Source: Cucumis sativus (taxonomy: Eukaryota > Streptophyta > Magnoliopsida > Cucurbitales > Cucurbitaceae). From it: a DNA stretch of 64,000 nt. Positions 23,322 to 35,300 of this stretch are shown here, one piece after another. Below the pieces are notes generated by a model. The model was not told the DNA's origin. It searched no databases and worked only from the letters and a program-made list of their open reading frames with translations. A program made the position numbers and the translations under genes. How positions within the stretch are numbered: the first letter of the stretch is position 1; the number at the start of each line of letters is the position of its first letter. The stretch is from contig NC_026659.2 of NCBI RefSeq assembly GCF_000004075.3, positions 23,082,272 to 23,146,271 of the forward strand, written 5' to 3'.

Positions 23322-25799
23322 TTACCCGAAACTTAGACTAGTTGAGCTGTATTCAGCTGGAGGAAAGTCAGAATCCATGGAATCTACAGAATCGACCACC
23401 ATGGCTATTTGATGTTTAGGACCTTCCTGTCCTTCTGAGAGAAAGTAAATGGAGGGCTTTTCTGGGTTTGGAATCTCCAACTTCCCTTCCAACATCTTCA
23501 CCACTTTCCCCATCGATGGTCTCATCTCCGGCTGGCTCTGAAGGCACCACATTGCCGTTTGCACCATACGGTTAACAATCGCAAAATGGCCTCCACTATC
23601 GTACTCATTCCTGATCCGGCTGTCTAAAACTTCTTCAATCTTCTCTTCCACAAACGCTTTTTCGAATGCCCAGCTCGGAAAGTACCAAAACGCGCTCTCA
23701 ACTGTCGATCCTTCTTTTGTATCGAAATTCCTGGTCCCACTGATAATCTCCAGCAGCACCATTCCGAAACTATACACATCTGCTTTCGGCGTGATTGAAT
23801 TTGAACCCAATTTTACTAGCTCCGGTGCCACATAACCGGGGGTGCCTCTGATCCGAGACATACTCACCGCTGTTCCGTCGTTTTCCTTTAGTTTCGACAA
23901 CCCAAAATCCGCTAGTTTCGGGCAGAAATCGTTGTCTAGAAGGATATTTTCGGGCTTTATGTCTCGATGCAATACCCATTCCAGGCATTCCTCGTGCAAG
24001 TACGCGATTGCTCTTGCAACTCCAATGGCGATTCTATAACGGATTCCCCAATCCAGCAATGGGTTTTCTCCATCTATCTCTATCGAATCAGAGAACGAAG
24101 ATTTGACGAAGAGGAATTTGTCGAGAGATCCATTGGGGATGTACTCGTAGACTAACATTCTTTGACCCTTTTCGGCACAGAATCCCCACAATCTGAGCAA
24201 GTTGAGATGGTGCATTCTGGCGATAACGGTGACTTCCGCCCAAAAGTCCCCATCGCCGCCAGAGACGTTTTTCAGGCATTTCACGGCGATAACACGTTTG
24301 TCCGGCAATTCCCCTTTGAAGACTTCGCCGAATCCACCTTTTCCAACGGGATTTGAGAAGTCGTTGGTGGCAATCTTCAGCTCGTCGTAGCTGAACCGCT
24401 TCGGTCCACCGGCGGGTAGTGATTCGAAACCAAGCGTGCGAGCCATGTCTCTGTATTTGATAAATCTCTTCAAGAATGCACAGAAGAAAACCGCCCCGGA
24501 GATTAGTTCGGCTATGAATATGGTGACGATTATCCATATGTTCCTGGTGGTATTGTCTTTATTATCCGGTGGTGGCCGGAGACTGATGTGAACTGGACAT
24601 GTGGTTTGGAGTTTGTACATCATTCCGGTGAAATTTGACTGATCTGTTTCCGAATTATCGACCTTCACAAAGGCAGCCGTCTTCATCCCAGGCGACCAGA
24701 ACCCGTTCGACAAAATGTCTAGCTGAAGCACACACTGGTCGTTGCCCTCGAAACTGAATGTATAGCCCACACAGCTCGAATTCTTCAAACAATTCGCTTG
24801 ACAGACTGAAATATTTGGGGTTTCCATGAAGATTTGATTAGCCCCACCTCTAAAATTCACAAAATCCAGTTGTAGAAATTTGGATTTGTTCGATACGTTG
24901 AGTTTCCGGTTGCATCCTTGACGTGCTCCACCGCGAGGATCGGGGCTGAATCCAGGAGCACAGACACAGTAAGTGGAATTGTAACTGCCACTACTCATAC
25001 AGACAGAATTTGGGCCGCAAGTACGAAAGATTTGACACAACTCTACATGTGCTTGCCAAACCATATCCCACCTCGGAGAATTGGGGTTGAAGCTCAAAAT
25101 CTTGAGGTTCCCATCATCGTCAACAACCAATTTCCGGAGCCGGGTCGAATTAAAATCAGTAGGGTAAATTGGGTTTTGATTATCTCTGTTGATTTGACCT
25201 GTATTTTCGAAATTCTTGAAAGGGTTATCAGTCCACCAATACCTCTCTGTTCCAAACGTCAAATTAACAGAATTCACAAACGAATATTTGCCGTTGTTAG
25301 AGATGATGGTGGTTCCATTCAATGTCTGATTAGGCAAGATAGTATTGGTGGGGAATTGGAAGCTTTCCCATGTTCCGTAAATCAAATCACCATCGTCGCG
25401 AAGGATTAATCGGGTCGAATTTGAATTGGCAGAGACATTGTTGGAAGGCCAGAGATTGCGACCGGAGGCGTCGTTGAGACGGAGCTGGCCGGTGGCTGTG
25501 ATGACCAGAGCCGCTGAACGGGTGACGGGATGAAGACGGTTGGCGGACCAGACGATATTGTCTGTTGAGATGTTGAAGTACCAAACGGAGAAGATGAAGA
25601 GATTGGAGTTGTTGGGTAGTGGGCGGAAGCCGGCGGCGAAAAGGGAGTTGGGGGAGAGGAGAAGGAGATTGTGGGAGGGTCGCCATGGAGATTGGGAGAT
25701 AGAGAAGGCAGAGAAATTGGTGGGTTTCGGAGACTGGGCTGCGGCCGGAGATGGGAAGAAGAGAAGGAAGAGGGCGGAGAAAGCGACGGCGAGAGACAT
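23322..25799 (-). CDS. G-type lectin S-receptor-like Ser/Thr protein kinase, copy 2
   Basis: Intronless, 825 residues, close paralogue of the gene at 11997-14384 and in the opposite orientation. Parts: signal peptide 1-21 (hydrophobic, ends PAAA), B-lectin about 41-151, EGF-like/cysteine region about 254-297, PAN-like about 330-383, transmembrane about 421-443, kinase from about 480. Kinase motifs are intact: GKGGFG 486-491, lysine 507, HRD 611-613, DFG 631-633. Against copy 1 it has a different signal peptide, lacks a 4-residue insertion near residue 352, and has a shorter acidic insert in the kinase N-lobe to C-lobe link (about 569-581). It keeps a Ser/Asp-rich C-terminal tail (790-825) that copy 1 lacks. 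A 10-codon upstream ORF ends 2 nt before its ATG. Probably a surface receptor in defence or development; ligand unknown. Confidence 0.95.
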   Translation of the reverse strand: MSLAVAFSALFLLFFPSPAAAQSPKPTNFSAFSISQSPWRPSHNLLLLSPNSLFAAGFRPLPNNSNLFIFSVWYFNISTDNIVWSANRLHPVTRSAALVITATGQLRLNDASGRNLWPSNNVSANSNSTRLILRDDGDLIYGTWESFQFPTNTILPNQTLNGTTIISNNGKYSFVNSVNLTFGTERYWWTDNPFKNFENTGQINRDNQNPIYPTDFNSTRLRKLVVDDDGNLKILSFNPNSPRWDMVWQAHVELCQIFRTCGPNSVCMSSGSYNSTYCVCAPGFSPDPRGGARQGCNRKLNVSNKSKFLQLDFVNFRGGANQIFMETPNISVCQANCLKNSSCVGYTFSFEGNDQCVLQLDILSNGFWSPGMKTAAFVKVDNSETDQSNFTGMMYKLQTTCPVHISLRPPPDNKDNTTRNIWIIVTIFIAELISGAVFFCAFLKRFIKYRDMARTLGFESLPAGGPKRFSYDELKIATNDFSNPVGKGGFGEVFKGELPDKRVIAVKCLKNVSGGDGDFWAEVTVIARMHHLNLLRLWGFCAEKGQRMLVYEYIPNGSLDKFLFVKSSFSDSIEIDGENPLLDWGIRYRIAIGVARAIAYLHEECLEWVLHRDIKPENILLDNDFCPKLADFGLSKLKENDGTAVSMSRIRGTPGYVAPELVKLGSNSITPKADVYSFGMVLLEIISGTRNFDTKEGSTVESAFWYFPSWAFEKAFVEEKIEEVLDSRIRNEYDSGGHFAIVNRMVQTAMWCLQSQPEMRPSMGKVVKMLEGKLEIPNPEKPSIYFLSEGQEGPKHQIAMVVDSVDSMDSDFPPAEYSSTSLSFG

Positions 25800-25801
25800 G
25801 G

Positions 25802-25834
25802 TTAAGAAATGAGAGGTCGGCGGCTGAAAGGCAT
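25802..25834 (-). promoter_or_regulatory. Short upstream ORF before receptor kinase copy 2
   Basis: On the minus strand an ATG at 25834-25832 opens a 10-codon frame that stops at 25804-25802, two bases before the main ATG at 25799. A TATA-like sequence lies about 40-50 nt further upstream (near 25875-25882). If transcription starts between the two, ribosomes would meet this short ORF first and would have to leak past it or reinitiate. Confidence 0.4.
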
Positions 25835-25911
25835 GGAAATTAAATTGGGGGTTTGGATATTTGTAATTAATTGTTTATAATAAAAACTGAGCCCCCGGTT
25901 TTTGAAGTCTA

Positions 25912-25943
25912 ACATATTACATATTACATATTACATATTACAT
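25912..25943. repeat. 7-bp tandem repeat (ACATATT), about 4.5 copies
   Basis: Four and a half direct copies of ACATATT about 115 bp upstream of the receptor kinase copy 2 start codon, near its presumed promoter. Simple tandem repeat of the kind that varies in copy number between lines. Confidence 0.85.
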
Positions 25944-26839
25944 AGATATGGGATGTGATGTTCTTCCTCTTCTTTTTCAAGGTTATCTTCTAACCTTCAA
26001 AAAACAAAAAAAAAGAAGCCTCACTTCTTGTTTCTAAACTTATAAGTGTTGGGTTTTAGTTAATTTATTTGACTGAAATGATACTTAATTATTCATTTAT
26101 CAATGTTTTTCTTAAATATTGAATCTATCAACTCTACAAAAGTTGTCATCAACCTTCTATCAATAAAACTCTTCCATGAATCTTCCTATTCATGGACACT
26201 TCTCCAATACACCTAACATAATTTTAATATTCAAATAAGTCAACAAAATGTTGATGCAGACAACCTATCGATAATAAAAAAAAGATTATTAACTTTTAAT
26301 ACTCTGTATTTCCCATCATGGTGTAATATGATTTAAACATTTCTTATGTATACATAGTATTACGGGGAAAGAAGAAAAGAAATAATAATAATATGGTAGG
26401 ACCTATCATCACATGGCAACCAAGTGGTGATGTGAACTCAATATAGTTTATTATTATTACTATATAGTTATGTGGATTGACTTTGGAAATTAAAGTAAGA
26501 AGTTGGTGAACAAGTTCCTTTCTTATTTTTCATTCGTCAATTTGATTCTTAAAAAATCACAAAATATCATGTCTATTATCATAACTTTATCTGTTTTACT
26601 AACTACAGATAATCAACTACAAATTGGTTTGGTTGGAGGCTTTTTGTTAATAAAGTTTTGGTTAATTTATAATTTTAATCTATCTAACAAATTCTTTAGT
26701 AGATAGAGTTTTTAGTTTACTCTTCAAATTACGTCTATTTTTTTTTTTTTTTTACATCATGATTAACATTGTTACGAGTTAGTTTAGACTAATGGACAAA
26801 ATGAATATTTTTATACTACAATAAGAAGGCTAAGTTTTA

Positions 26840-27430
26840 GATGAAAAGGAAAGTGATATGGGTTGAGCCCATACTACTTTGGTCTACCTCTGCTCCAAGT
26901 TGAGGTTGAATCTAATGAAAGACCTCGTAGTCCTACTTAGCCCATCCCAAACCGAGATGCATATGAAGTTCAAAGAAGTCCACACTTTCGTGTTCTTAGC
27001 CCCAATACAAGCCAAGACAAAGACCAAAAAACATCCTAAAGAAATCCCAAGTCAATAACGGATATGGGATCCCACTTTAAAAAGGATTGAGACAGAGAGG
27101 TCAAGCGAAAAACTCTATAAATATATAAGTAGTATGAGCACGAACAAAGGTAACAAAAAGTTTCTTCTTTCTTTTACTATATGATTCTCTTACTTACTTA
27201 AACATCAAAGTCATTTTTTTTTTTGTTTGCAGGTTATTTTTTCTCTAATTATAAATTTATCGTTGTTACCACGTGAAGAAGTACATTTTCTCTTGGACAA
27301 AATTTGGCATGATCAAAAATATGTTTCTTTCTTCCCTAAATTAGAAATTTACAGTTGTGTTACCATGTGAAGTTTATGTTCGTTTTCTTTTGACAGAAAT
27401 TTAGTATCATCAAACATGTTTCTTTATTAA
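26840..27430 (+). mobile_element. Probable decayed LTR (retrotransposon remnant)
   Basis: A less AT-rich block in AT-rich surroundings with the layout of a plant LTR. It has a mixed-composition upstream part (26850-27100), a TATA-like CTCTATAAATATATAAG at about 27112-27128, then the ACTTACTTAAACATCAAAGTC-like segment and a GCAGGTTATTTT junction (about 27196-27242) of the kind found in many LTRs. No gag or pol reading frame is adjacent, so it would be a solo or truncated copy. The family was not identified and boundaries are approximate. Confidence 0.45.
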
Positions 27431-27754
27431 AATATTTTAGTTCTAAATCAAATTTAAAAAACAAACACAAGATTTTAAAAGCTATTGTTTTTAGTCTTTA
27501 ACCTTTGTTTGACTTTTGAAAACAATGGTAAAAAATAGAGAATAAAAAGAAATTTTAAAGATTAAACGTGTGTTTATAGATTTAACTTTTAAAAATTAAA
27601 AGAAAACTAAATGGTTACCCACCGAACATAAAAAATTTGTTTTTGCTAATATAGAAATAATTACTAAGTGTATAACAATTAAGTATTAGGGCAATTATTA
27701 TTGGTCGCAATTTTAAGAGTAGTAATAAAGTATATATCGACATATAAAATAATT

Positions 27755-27880
27755 ACAAATATAGCAAAATATATAAGTGATAGACTTGTATTATTGATAA
27801 ACTTACAGTCTATCACTGATACACCAATATTTACAAGATGGTCTATCAGTGTTAAACTTGATAGATTTTGCTATATCTAC
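27755..27880. repeat. Foldback repeat with ATAGCAAAAT arms
   Basis: The left arm, starting ATATAGCAAAATATATAAGT at about 27759, is matched by the reverse complement of the right arm (GATAGATTTTGCTATATCTAC, about 27860-27880). Inner copies of TCTATCA(C/G)TGATA add more self-complementarity. Size and structure fit a small MITE-like element; no target duplication could be fixed. Confidence 0.6.
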
Positions 27881-28334
27881 TTAAACTTCTATTTTTTTTT
27901 ATATTATATTGAATAAGTAAAAAAAGAAAAGAACTTTTAATATTTGTGTATAAAGGGTTTTGAATTATTCTAACATATTTAAATGGTACCAACCTATTGG
28001 ATATAAAATCAAACCTTAAATTATATATTAACATAAAATCCAATATTTTGTAAAGATAAGTTCCGTTGATTGTAGGAAATGTGTCTACAATACCTATTAG
28101 GCACAAATTGAAAATTAAATAAACCTATTTGAAATATGTTGAATGATTAGAAAACTTTGTGTATTAGAATTCTTATTTGACTTTGTAGGGCAATATGATC
28201 TTCGAGAAAGTGGAGTTCCGTATTGATTAGGTTTCATATTGCAGAAAATAAAATTTTCATATAAACTACAACTCATATCAAAATGTTAGCCTCCATTATT
28301 TGTTTTGAAAAAGGATTGCAAATCCAAAATTGTT

Positions 28335-28440
28335 TAAAATGTTTTCAAAATATACTAAAATTTTCCATTCTATCTATATTTATGATTTGATATAATTTAA
28401 AATTTTACTATACTTTATAAATACTTTTTGTTTATTTGAA
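28335..28440. repeat. Possible diverged copy of the same foldback repeat family
   Basis: The reverse complement contains AGTATAGTAAAATTTTAAAT followed by TATATCAAATCAT. This parallels the AATAGCAAAAT...TATATCAA order of the copy at 36525-36725. It is diverged and its edges are unclear. Confidence 0.35.
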
Positions 28441-31216
28441 AATGTCTTTTATTTTTATCTATATGTCGTTAATATAAGAATATAAGTTTGAAGTATCTAT
28501 ATGATCATAAAGTATATTCTCCGAGTAAAAAATATGGAGTATTAATTCATGTACGTTTTATAGGTTTTCATTCATGGTTTGATAATAAACTATTTTCGAC
28601 ATCCTTATTTCTATAAAAGCTTTTTATTTTCTTTGGAGGAGTGTGAGTTTTCCATTTTCACATGATCATTTGGAATATAGTTAATTAACTAATATTAATT
28701 TTAATAAATCAATAATAATATTATGTTGAAATATTTGCCTTTGACTAAATTTTACATTTAAATTTTATTAAAGGAATGCAATTATTTCTATACCTAATTA
28801 ATTAACTAACAATATCTTAAACAAATTTAATCAGTAATCTAAGAGGAGTTAAATTTAGGAAGTACAAAAATTTATTTTTCAACAATGATGATAATTGTCT
28901 CTTTTATTTTGTTTTTAACAAGCAGACAATTATTTATTGAGACTAATTTTAATTAGATCCTCTACTATAAACAAATGATCATTATTGATTCTTTATGACC
29001 AACTAATTATTTATTGTGTTAAATTTACATTACTTCATTTTTGCCATCAACACATATCCTATTTATAAAGCCTTTTTTTTTAGTATTCTTTATAAATATC
29101 ATATTTATCTCATTTTTCACTTTTTATATAATATATTATTTTATAAAAAACATAAGATTTAATTAAATTTTAAATTACTGAATTTAATTAATTCTAAACA
29201 TGATTAAGTAGTAGTTTATAATTAATGTTGAATAAATATATTAATGGATAAAATTTAATTAGAATTACTAAAATTTGAAAGCATGTATAAAATCTTAAAC
29301 CAAGGGAGCCATAAATAAAAATTTAAAGGAACAAAAGTTGAGTGAAATATACTCCTTAGTTCAATATTAATATGAAGGGTTAGGGATATTTAATGTTTGG
29401 GAAATTTAATTTTCCATTTTAGGACATGAGAATTGAAATATAAATATAAATAATGTTATTTAAGAAAGTTGAAAAACACAAGTGAAGAAGAAGAAGAAGA
29501 AAAAAAGAAGGAAGTAAACATAGAGGGACTTTGGGCCTTAGTGCTTAAGCGGGCCGGTCTTTGGTTTGTAAGGGATATTTGAGTCATAGGCGTTAGGCGT
29601 TTATTTGTCTTTGGACTGATTATTATTTTAGTATGTATTTTAACGGTTTATGTTGTGACTAAAAGTAATTATAGTATCAATTTTCATTTTCTTTCTTTTT
29701 CAATATCATTTTTATTTATCATTACTATTATTCTGAAAATAATTATTTTTACTCTACATTTTTTCATAGTTAATTTTGTTTAATACTTTGACATTTTGAT
29801 TTTATTAGGTTTTGAAATAAATTTTTCTAGATTTCTCTCACTTTAACTGATTTGAAAAAGATCATGCATTTTTTTTCTAATCATAGTATTGCTAACCTCA
29901 AATTGAAATAAAACAATATTTTAATTTTGAATTCAATTACTAAAAAATTATAATTTCTTTTACCAAATTATATATGAGAAAAAAAGAAATTAAAACTATT
30001 AACAAAATCTATCCAATTCTATATAGTCTATTTAAGTCTTTTTGCTATATTTATAATCTGTTTCAATTTCTTTTTTCATCCATAAAAAATTGTCTAAAAA
30101 TATCATAAAGCTTGAACTTTAATTTTTATATGGTCGCTAAATTTTTTCCCTTGTTTCAATCTTTAAGTTTAAATAATGGTTAAAAAGACCAACAAAAATA
30201 AAATAACATAACATAAAAATGTTATTAAATTAAACTAGAGTTTTTTACACATATTGCCTAACTTAATAGAAAATAATAGAAAAGATAATTTTAAAAGGAT
30301 AATCTAATAATTATAACATAAAATGAAAAAAACGAATGATAAAGTGTATTTAGAAAACTATTATTTTAATTTCGAAATCACTTGAAAAAAATGTTTTTCA
30401 ATAACCAATTTTTTTTATATATAAAAACTACTTAAAATAAAAAGACAAAGGTTTATCGTTCATACGAAATGTGATTTTATTAAAAAAATTTATGGTTAAC
30501 TGGTGTCGATCAAAGGTTAACAAATGTGTTAATGAAGTCATCGAAAGTGGTGGTCGGAGATTGATTGGTGTTGGTCATCAGAGGTGGTGTCCGAAAGTTG
30601 GTTGACGAACATCTCAACTCTTGAAACAAACACCCCTTTAGAGTTGGGGAATAATAAGATGATTTGGGTTATTTCAAATACTAAATTTAATCATCAACTG
30701 AAACTAAATCTAACTAACTCCAAACAAAGAGTGAGTTATTATTTTTTCTTCAAAATAAATTCTCAAGGTAAGAGGGATTAGGTGGTGGAGGAAAGTATCT
30801 CAACTAGATTGGCACATCAATAACTGCGTCATCCTACCTCAAAGATCAAAAGTAACATTTAAATATACCTATTGTTTCGACGGTGTAAACCAACGCGTTA
30901 AGAGATTCAAAATTTTGAATAAGTATAAGAGTGTAATTATGAATGTTTAAATAAGCGTTAATAAATACTAACAATTTTTTTATTAATACTTGAAAAGTTA
31001 ATGTACAGACATAGCCTATGGTCTATAGATATGTAGGGAAAAAGATTTGAGGGTTACGTTCAATCTTTTTGAATATTGACTGTCATGAAACGTTGGAATA
31101 GAAATAGAAAAGATGAAAAGGAAAACAAGGCACGCTTGCTCCCACACTCAACTTTCAACTTTGGAAATGTAAACAAAACCCAAACTTTAAATAAATCCAC
31201 TTCTGAATGTTGCCAA

Positions 31217-31251
31217 AAAAAGTAAAAAGTAAAAAGTAAAAAGTAAAAAGT
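31217..31251. repeat. Tandem repeat (AAAAAGT)5
   Basis: Five exact 7-bp units in a row. It lies within a 31.0-31.65 kb stretch that also contains a small foldback (31311-31341) and a TATA-like CATATAAATG (about 31423). Confidence 0.9.
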
Positions 31252-32269
31252 GGAAAGGTTTTCTTTCTGAGAGATTTTGGGCATTTTGGGTTTTGTCTTT
31301 TTTCTCAAACAGCTGCAAACCAATTCATTGGTTTTGCTGTAGAGACAAAACACCAAACCTACTACTGTGTTTTGTGCCCATAATTCCACTTTCTCTAAAG
31401 AAATAAAACAAAAAACAAAGGCATATAAATGCACATGTTTACACCCTTTTTTCTCCCATTTTTTCTGACTCTCATTACCATTTCATCCATCTCTCATTGC
31501 CCTTAAAGCCTTCAAGTACATTCAAATCATTGTACCCTTAATTGCTATTTATCCTCTCAATTATCTTTTGTTTGCCAATCTTTTGTTCTGTATTCCCAAT
31601 TTTGCATATGCATTCTTTATCTGACAAACTGTTCTTGTATTGGATTAGATTGAATTGGATTTACAAACAACTAATTTGTTGCTAACTTCCTAAAATTCAT
31701 GTTAAACTAAGAGTTGATACATTCATATTTGTGGTTAAATTGGAAGGTTTGATGGATATCTTTGATATCTCTTATAAATACCCATAAAACATTACAAAAG
31801 AACCCTCAATTTAATCACCAATACAATTATGAATATTAAAGAAAATTAAATATACTTGAGTCGTTTATTTAGAGAGTGAAAATTAAAAGAGTTTAATTAT
31901 CAATTTAAATAATCGTATAAGAGGGAACTCTATGCATACCCGTAATATTATTTGATAAAAGAATAATGGTCTATATACTAATGATGTCAAAGTGAGTTTA
32001 GTTCAATTAACCTAACATATGTGCTTACAAACAAAAGTAAATATTTATGAATGGTGTGGTTTTTTTCCTTCTTTTATGAAAAAATTATGATTCTATAGTA
32101 AGTATGCTTGCACTCACATGATTTGAACATGTAAGGTCTAATTAAAGAGATATCCCTTTTGTAGACATAATGTCTAAATATCTAGACTTGCACTTTCTTC
32201 ATCATTATTTGATAATTAAGCCCAACCTTATTTACTCATCTAATTAAAAGACCTAACATATATATGTTA

Positions 32270-32272
<3 letters not shown>

Positions 32273-32314
<42 letters not shown>
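32273..32314. repeat. (AT)21 microsatellite
   Basis: Forty-two bases of perfect AT dinucleotide, the longest perfect simple repeat in the window. Shorter AT tracts occur at about 35659-35680, 37294-37323 and 40536-40568. Confidence 0.95.
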
Positions 32315-32316
<2 letters not shown>

Positions 32317-35300
32317 TGTCCACTTGATCTTAACCCATGTGATTTTACAAAAAATTTAACCATTACTTTTTAGAGGAAAAAGTGTATTTATAATACATTT
32401 CACAATTTTTGAATTTACTTAAATAATTTCTTGTCATTAATTATTAATAATTAAATATGTACAGAGTACCTTTGAATTAAACAACATAACGATCCCATCT
32501 AAAAATATATTGTTTCCTTGTTTATTTTCAAAATATCTACAGTTTATGCACTAAATAAAAAAGTTGGACATGACTTGACTTTTGCACAACTATATCACTA
32601 CAATTTGTTTGGATCTTGCAAGTAATTTGTAGGGCCAACATATGGGACCTGTTAGGTTGGTGTAGTGCACAAATATAAACTATCCGACACACATTTTTAT
32701 CTGGTCCCATCCAAACATCTAATCTCTCGTTAATTCGATCACGAGGTAGTTGAATAACGTATACGTTGTGAAGTAGTGTGGCTACTGTCTAGATAAGATG
32801 ATCCAATGTGTAGGGATGAGCATGATAAACTAAAAAATCAAGCTGACTGACCGATATAGGTTTGCTTGATATCGATTTGAAAAAGAAATTCAAGTATAAA
32901 TCGACATAAACTGATCGACTGATGACCAACAACTAGTTTGTATTTTTTTTATGTTTGGAGTCGATTTGAATGTTTACTATACAAATTATAGTCGGTTTCG
33001 TGGTGTTTTAGTCAGAAAACTTAGTTTGATGACCCATTGATGATTACAACTACTAATAAGTACATTCACTAAGCTGAAATATGTTATAAGTTTTGAGTAT
33101 TTCTAATCTTTTCCAATTTGTAGAAGCCTTCTAATCTCAAATGCATCCACCTATAACACTAAAAAATAGTTACTTTCCAATGGCAATAGGACTCAAGTGG
33201 GTTTTAGACATTACAATCACCCATTCCCTTGTTTAAACTAAAAACCAAATTTCATAATATAGAAAATGAGATTGAAACATAAAAATGATATTTGTAGCCA
33301 ATAGAGGCTCATAAAGCAAGCAAAAAATAATTAAGATTCTCTTGAGAAAAAGAAAGAGAAAGGTAAAGGTAAAGGTTTTATATTTATTAGTATTATTTAG
33401 AGATAAAGGCATGGGAATGAACGAGAACGTGGTGGCCACACTCCTTGTCTTTCCCTTCACTTTTTGCCTCTTTACATCCCAATTATTTTTGGGATTTTCT
33501 TTCTACTTTTTCTAAAGTTTCATCAACTTTTTCCTCTCCTCGTTTTTTGTCCTCAACTTTTGTAAAAGTAACAAAATCATTCACCACTTATTTATTTTCT
33601 ATATATACATTCTCTTTTTTTATGCTAATGTATCATCTAAAATGCCTCTCATTTATTTTAGTGTTATTAAAATTATTCCTACAATTACTTTCTTTTTGTT
33701 CTTCCTAATAATTCTCTTTTTTCTAAGTGGACTCTAGTATAAAAATTTTAAAATATGTTATGACATCAAATTAAACAATTTCACACCTAAAGAATCAAAC
33801 CAAAAAAAAAGTTCAATAATGATGTGTTAAGTCCAAGAGCAAAGAGGAAAATTGTTTAATTATTTTTAAAAAAAGCAACATACCATGTATACAACCAAGT
33901 AAGGGTTATAGAGGATTTATAACATCATAAGCCCATGATTCAAAATTTAGATTTTTCATTTGGTACACCCACCACAACATGGCAATGCCACACCTTACTT
34001 GTCTTACCGATTATATTGCTTTTAACAGAGAAAATCATTCCCACACAAACTAATACATAGGACCTCTAGACAAATTTTGTCCTTGTTCGCCTATTTTTTG
34101 GAGAAAAAAATAAAAAAAAAACTACATTTTCTTATAATTGAGCTACTGAAAAGAAAAGTATACCTTATAGATTATTATGTGTGTCTATTATAATACAAAT
34201 AGATATAGAGGATGGTTCATTTTGATTTATATATCATCTATTTAGATAGACGGTGATATTTTATTATGTTTTATAAATATTTTGATTGAATCTATTACAC
34301 TTGTTTTTTTTCACCAAGATAAATTCAAATTTTGTATATCCAATGCACTCTTTTATTTTTATTTCCCTTTTTATTTTTGTTCTTTTGTCACGTACCAATT
34401 TTAATATTTGAAAATATTTTAGTTTGTTTATCTAAATTTATAAAAATATATTAGTTCTTTTTAATTTTCGTAGAACAGATAATAATGGTAAATATGGTAG
34501 TTAATACTGAAGGATTGAAAGTTAGTAGGATAGTTAATACTAAATAAAGATGAAAATAACTTTAGGTTACAAAAATGGTCTTGAGTTGATTATAAACAAT
34601 CAACTACTCTTTATTTTAAAACAAAAATAAGCACCAATGTTATAAATAATATAGATGGACATGTTTACTCATTTTTAAATAATAATACTAATTTAGTTTT
34701 TTTAGAATAATCCATCCAAAATAATATTTTATTAATACTTTTATGGAAATTTTATATTTTATCAAGGCGAACAATTTAATTTTGATGATACATAAACACA
34801 GTCACATCAAGTTTATAATACTTTTTCAAATTTTTAAAAAAGAAAAGTTTAAATTCTCTCTCTCTCTTTCTGAATTCAACCCTGTAATTATTTTATTCAC
34901 TTTAATTCTTCATAAAATTAATGTTAATTTTATATTATAAACTTAATATTCATCTTTATGTTTTTTTTTAAGTAACAACACCCCTAATTAAATAGTGGTT
35001 AGTGCATGTTAAAGTGAATTTAATTTAGTGGATCTACTTCATAATGATTGTATTAAAAAGAAACTAAATATTGTAATACTGATATGGTAATTAAGTATCA
35101 TAATAAAATAACAAATTTCATAATTGAGTCTGAGAGATAAAAGAAGGGGTAGTAGTACCATTTTTTAGAATTCCATGTAATAGTTTTACTTGGTGTTTCT
35201 CTCAATATCGACTATCCAAATTTGTATAAAAAGCTAATACTAAAAATTACTTGGTGAAACTTCGAGCATCTTGTATTTCACATAACTTTTTTCAAATCTT

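Noticed and set aside
25912-25943. Regular short repeat considered as a CRISPR-like array
   Set aside because: Units are 7 bp with no spacers; this is a simple tandem repeat in a plant genome.
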